A program made the translations under genes and the position numbers. From Hespellia sp. (GTDB lineage: Bacteria; Bacillota; Clostridia; Lachnospirales; Lachnospiraceae), in assembly GCA_028693555.1 (NCBI GenBank), contig JAQUVD010000009.1, positions 40,336 to 104,335 on the forward strand: DNA of 64,000 nt, given 5' to 3'. A model generated the notes under the pieces. That model saw nothing but the letters and a program-made list of their open reading frames with translations, made no database searches and was not told where the DNA came from. Each line of letters begins with the position of its first letter. Position 1 is the first letter of the stretch. This document shows, piece after piece, positions 63,576 through 64,000 of the stretch.

Positions 63576-63731
63576 TTATGTTTCTATCTCCTTTTCAATT
63601 AAGTAGTTTGCAATCTCAAATGCTTCTACCCGTCTTTTTGCCAGTGTGATTTGCGACTTGAATCTCTCTGGATTTTCCTTTGACTCAAAGGTTTTAATCG
63701 TTTCTTTTAACTTACTTTTGCTCTTATTCAA
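63576..63731 (-). CDS. Possible short helical protein or gene remnant
   Basis: A 51-codon frame from TTG 63731 reads NKSKSKLKETIKTFESKENP and onward to YLIEKEIET with clear amphipathic helix character. The ribosome-binding site is weak and the frame is open further upstream to TGA 63784, so it may be the tail of a broken gene. The remaining sequence from 63416 to 63575 and 63784 to 63873 shows no gene. Confidence 0.35.
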   Translation of the reverse strand: MNKSKSKLKETIKTFESKENPERFKSQITLAKRRVEAFEIANYLIEKEIET

Positions 63732-63765
63732 GATTATACAGGCTTTATTCCCAAAATAGAAAAAG

Positions 63766-63783
63766 ACCGGAATCGAACCGTTT
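63766..63783 (-). other. tRNA T-arm-like sequence, possible attachment-site remnant
   Basis: On the minus strand GGTTCGATTCCGGTC resembles the T-arm of a tRNA. No matching acceptor, D-arm or anticodon arm is found upstream, so it is not a full tRNA. Such pieces are often left as att sites at the ends of integrated elements. Confidence 0.3.
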
Positions 63784-63873
63784 CAAATAATCACAAATAC
63801 TGATAGAAAGGAGCTTTGAGGACTTCATCACGGTCTGAGTGTTCAAAAAGTGTTCAAAGGTTTCTCACCTACA

Positions 63874-64000
63874 GTCGAGTAGACAAGTGGCTCACGCCAC
63901 AAGCCCCTCACAGAACCGTACGTGCGCCTTTCACGCATACGGCTCCTCATAATAACATTCACTTCTAGAATAATCTAACGTAAATCTTTGGTTTTGCAAG
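63874..64000 (-). mobile_element. 3' end of a group II intron (domains V and VI)
   Basis: On the minus strand, 63913-63945 folds as domain V: GAGCCGTATGCG, a TGAAAG loop, then CGCACGTACGGTTC with an AC bulge and the AGC triad. A second stem (CTTGTGGC with GCCACTTG) fits domain VI, and CTACTCGAC near 63874 fits a 3' splice boundary ending in AC. The intron-encoded protein must lie beyond 64000, so it is not seen. The exact 3' end is an estimate. Confidence 0.75.

Noticed and set aside
63766..63860. Complete tRNA gene on the minus strand
   Set aside because: Only a T-arm-like part is found; no matching acceptor or anticodon arm occurs within 90 bases upstream.

Overview
The window looks like a chromosome segment of a low-to-mid GC Gram-positive anaerobe of the class Clostridia, most likely a gut Lachnospiraceae. 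The reasons are strong AGGAGG ribosome-binding sites, sigma-A type promoters, a Clostridia-type gene order (mreBCD-mrdA-minCDE-rodA-mgsA; sepF-ylmH-lspA-rluD; rplU-prp-rpmA-obgE-yhbY-nadD-yqeK-rsfS), a short HisG paired with HisZ, an EFR1-type ferredoxin, and a beta-glucuronidase locus. This assignment is an inference from gene content; no 16S gene is present.

Layout. 1-2.9 kb: end of a YgiQ-type radical SAM gene, a small membrane protein, a pseudouridine synthase and recU. 3-8.1 kb: a histidine operon hisZ-hisG-hisD-hisB-hisIE in which HisIE carries an N-terminal HisF-like domain lacking both catalytic aspartates. 8.2-13.1 kb: a divergent AraC regulator, a beta-glucuronidase and a GPH-family sugar:cation symporter. 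13.1-16.2 kb: a polar amino acid ABC transporter preceded by a promoter and a perfect 17-bp hairpin, then a cytidylate-kinase-like gene. 17-29.6 kb: a long housekeeping run (two TIGR039xx-type proteins, RNase G, TrkA/TrkH, aspartokinase, the L21/Prp/L27/Obg group, NAD synthesis and ribosome silencing). 29.6-36.9 kb: small accessory genes, tRNA-maintenance genes (ttcA-like, dtd, dus), an HTH protein of unknown function, a TetR-EFR1 unit and a Xer-like recombinase. 37-38.3 kb: an SOS pair (YneA-like LysM protein and LexA) divergent across LexA-like boxes. 38.3-56.2 kb: a block almost entirely on the minus strand for RNA modification, lipoprotein processing, division-site placement and rod-shape cell-wall synthesis, ending with radC and a COG2509 flavoprotein. 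56.2-64 kb: an AT-rich accessory end with a Fic/Doc-like protein, broken genes, an IS91-like element with two frameshifted genes, a truncated GrpB gene, a small regulator locus, and the 3' end of a group II intron running off the window.

The observation that seems least explained by known biology is a 30-bp palindrome (half-site ATTATTGSCAA) found three times within 4.2 kb. The copies lie upstream of a TtcA-like tRNA thiolase, of an uncharacterised HTH protein, and of a tRNA dihydrouridine synthase. At the HTH gene the palindrome overlaps the -35 box. Together they suggest a small tRNA-modification regulon controlled by an unidentified repressor, possibly the HTH protein itself. Other notable signals are the HisF pseudo-domain, the MreB-like protein with a changed phosphate-binding motif, the SD-masking stem ahead of the IS integrase, and the nonsense codon in an 83-residue gene.

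All calls come from reading the sequence and the translations by eye. No database search, folding program or alignment was run.
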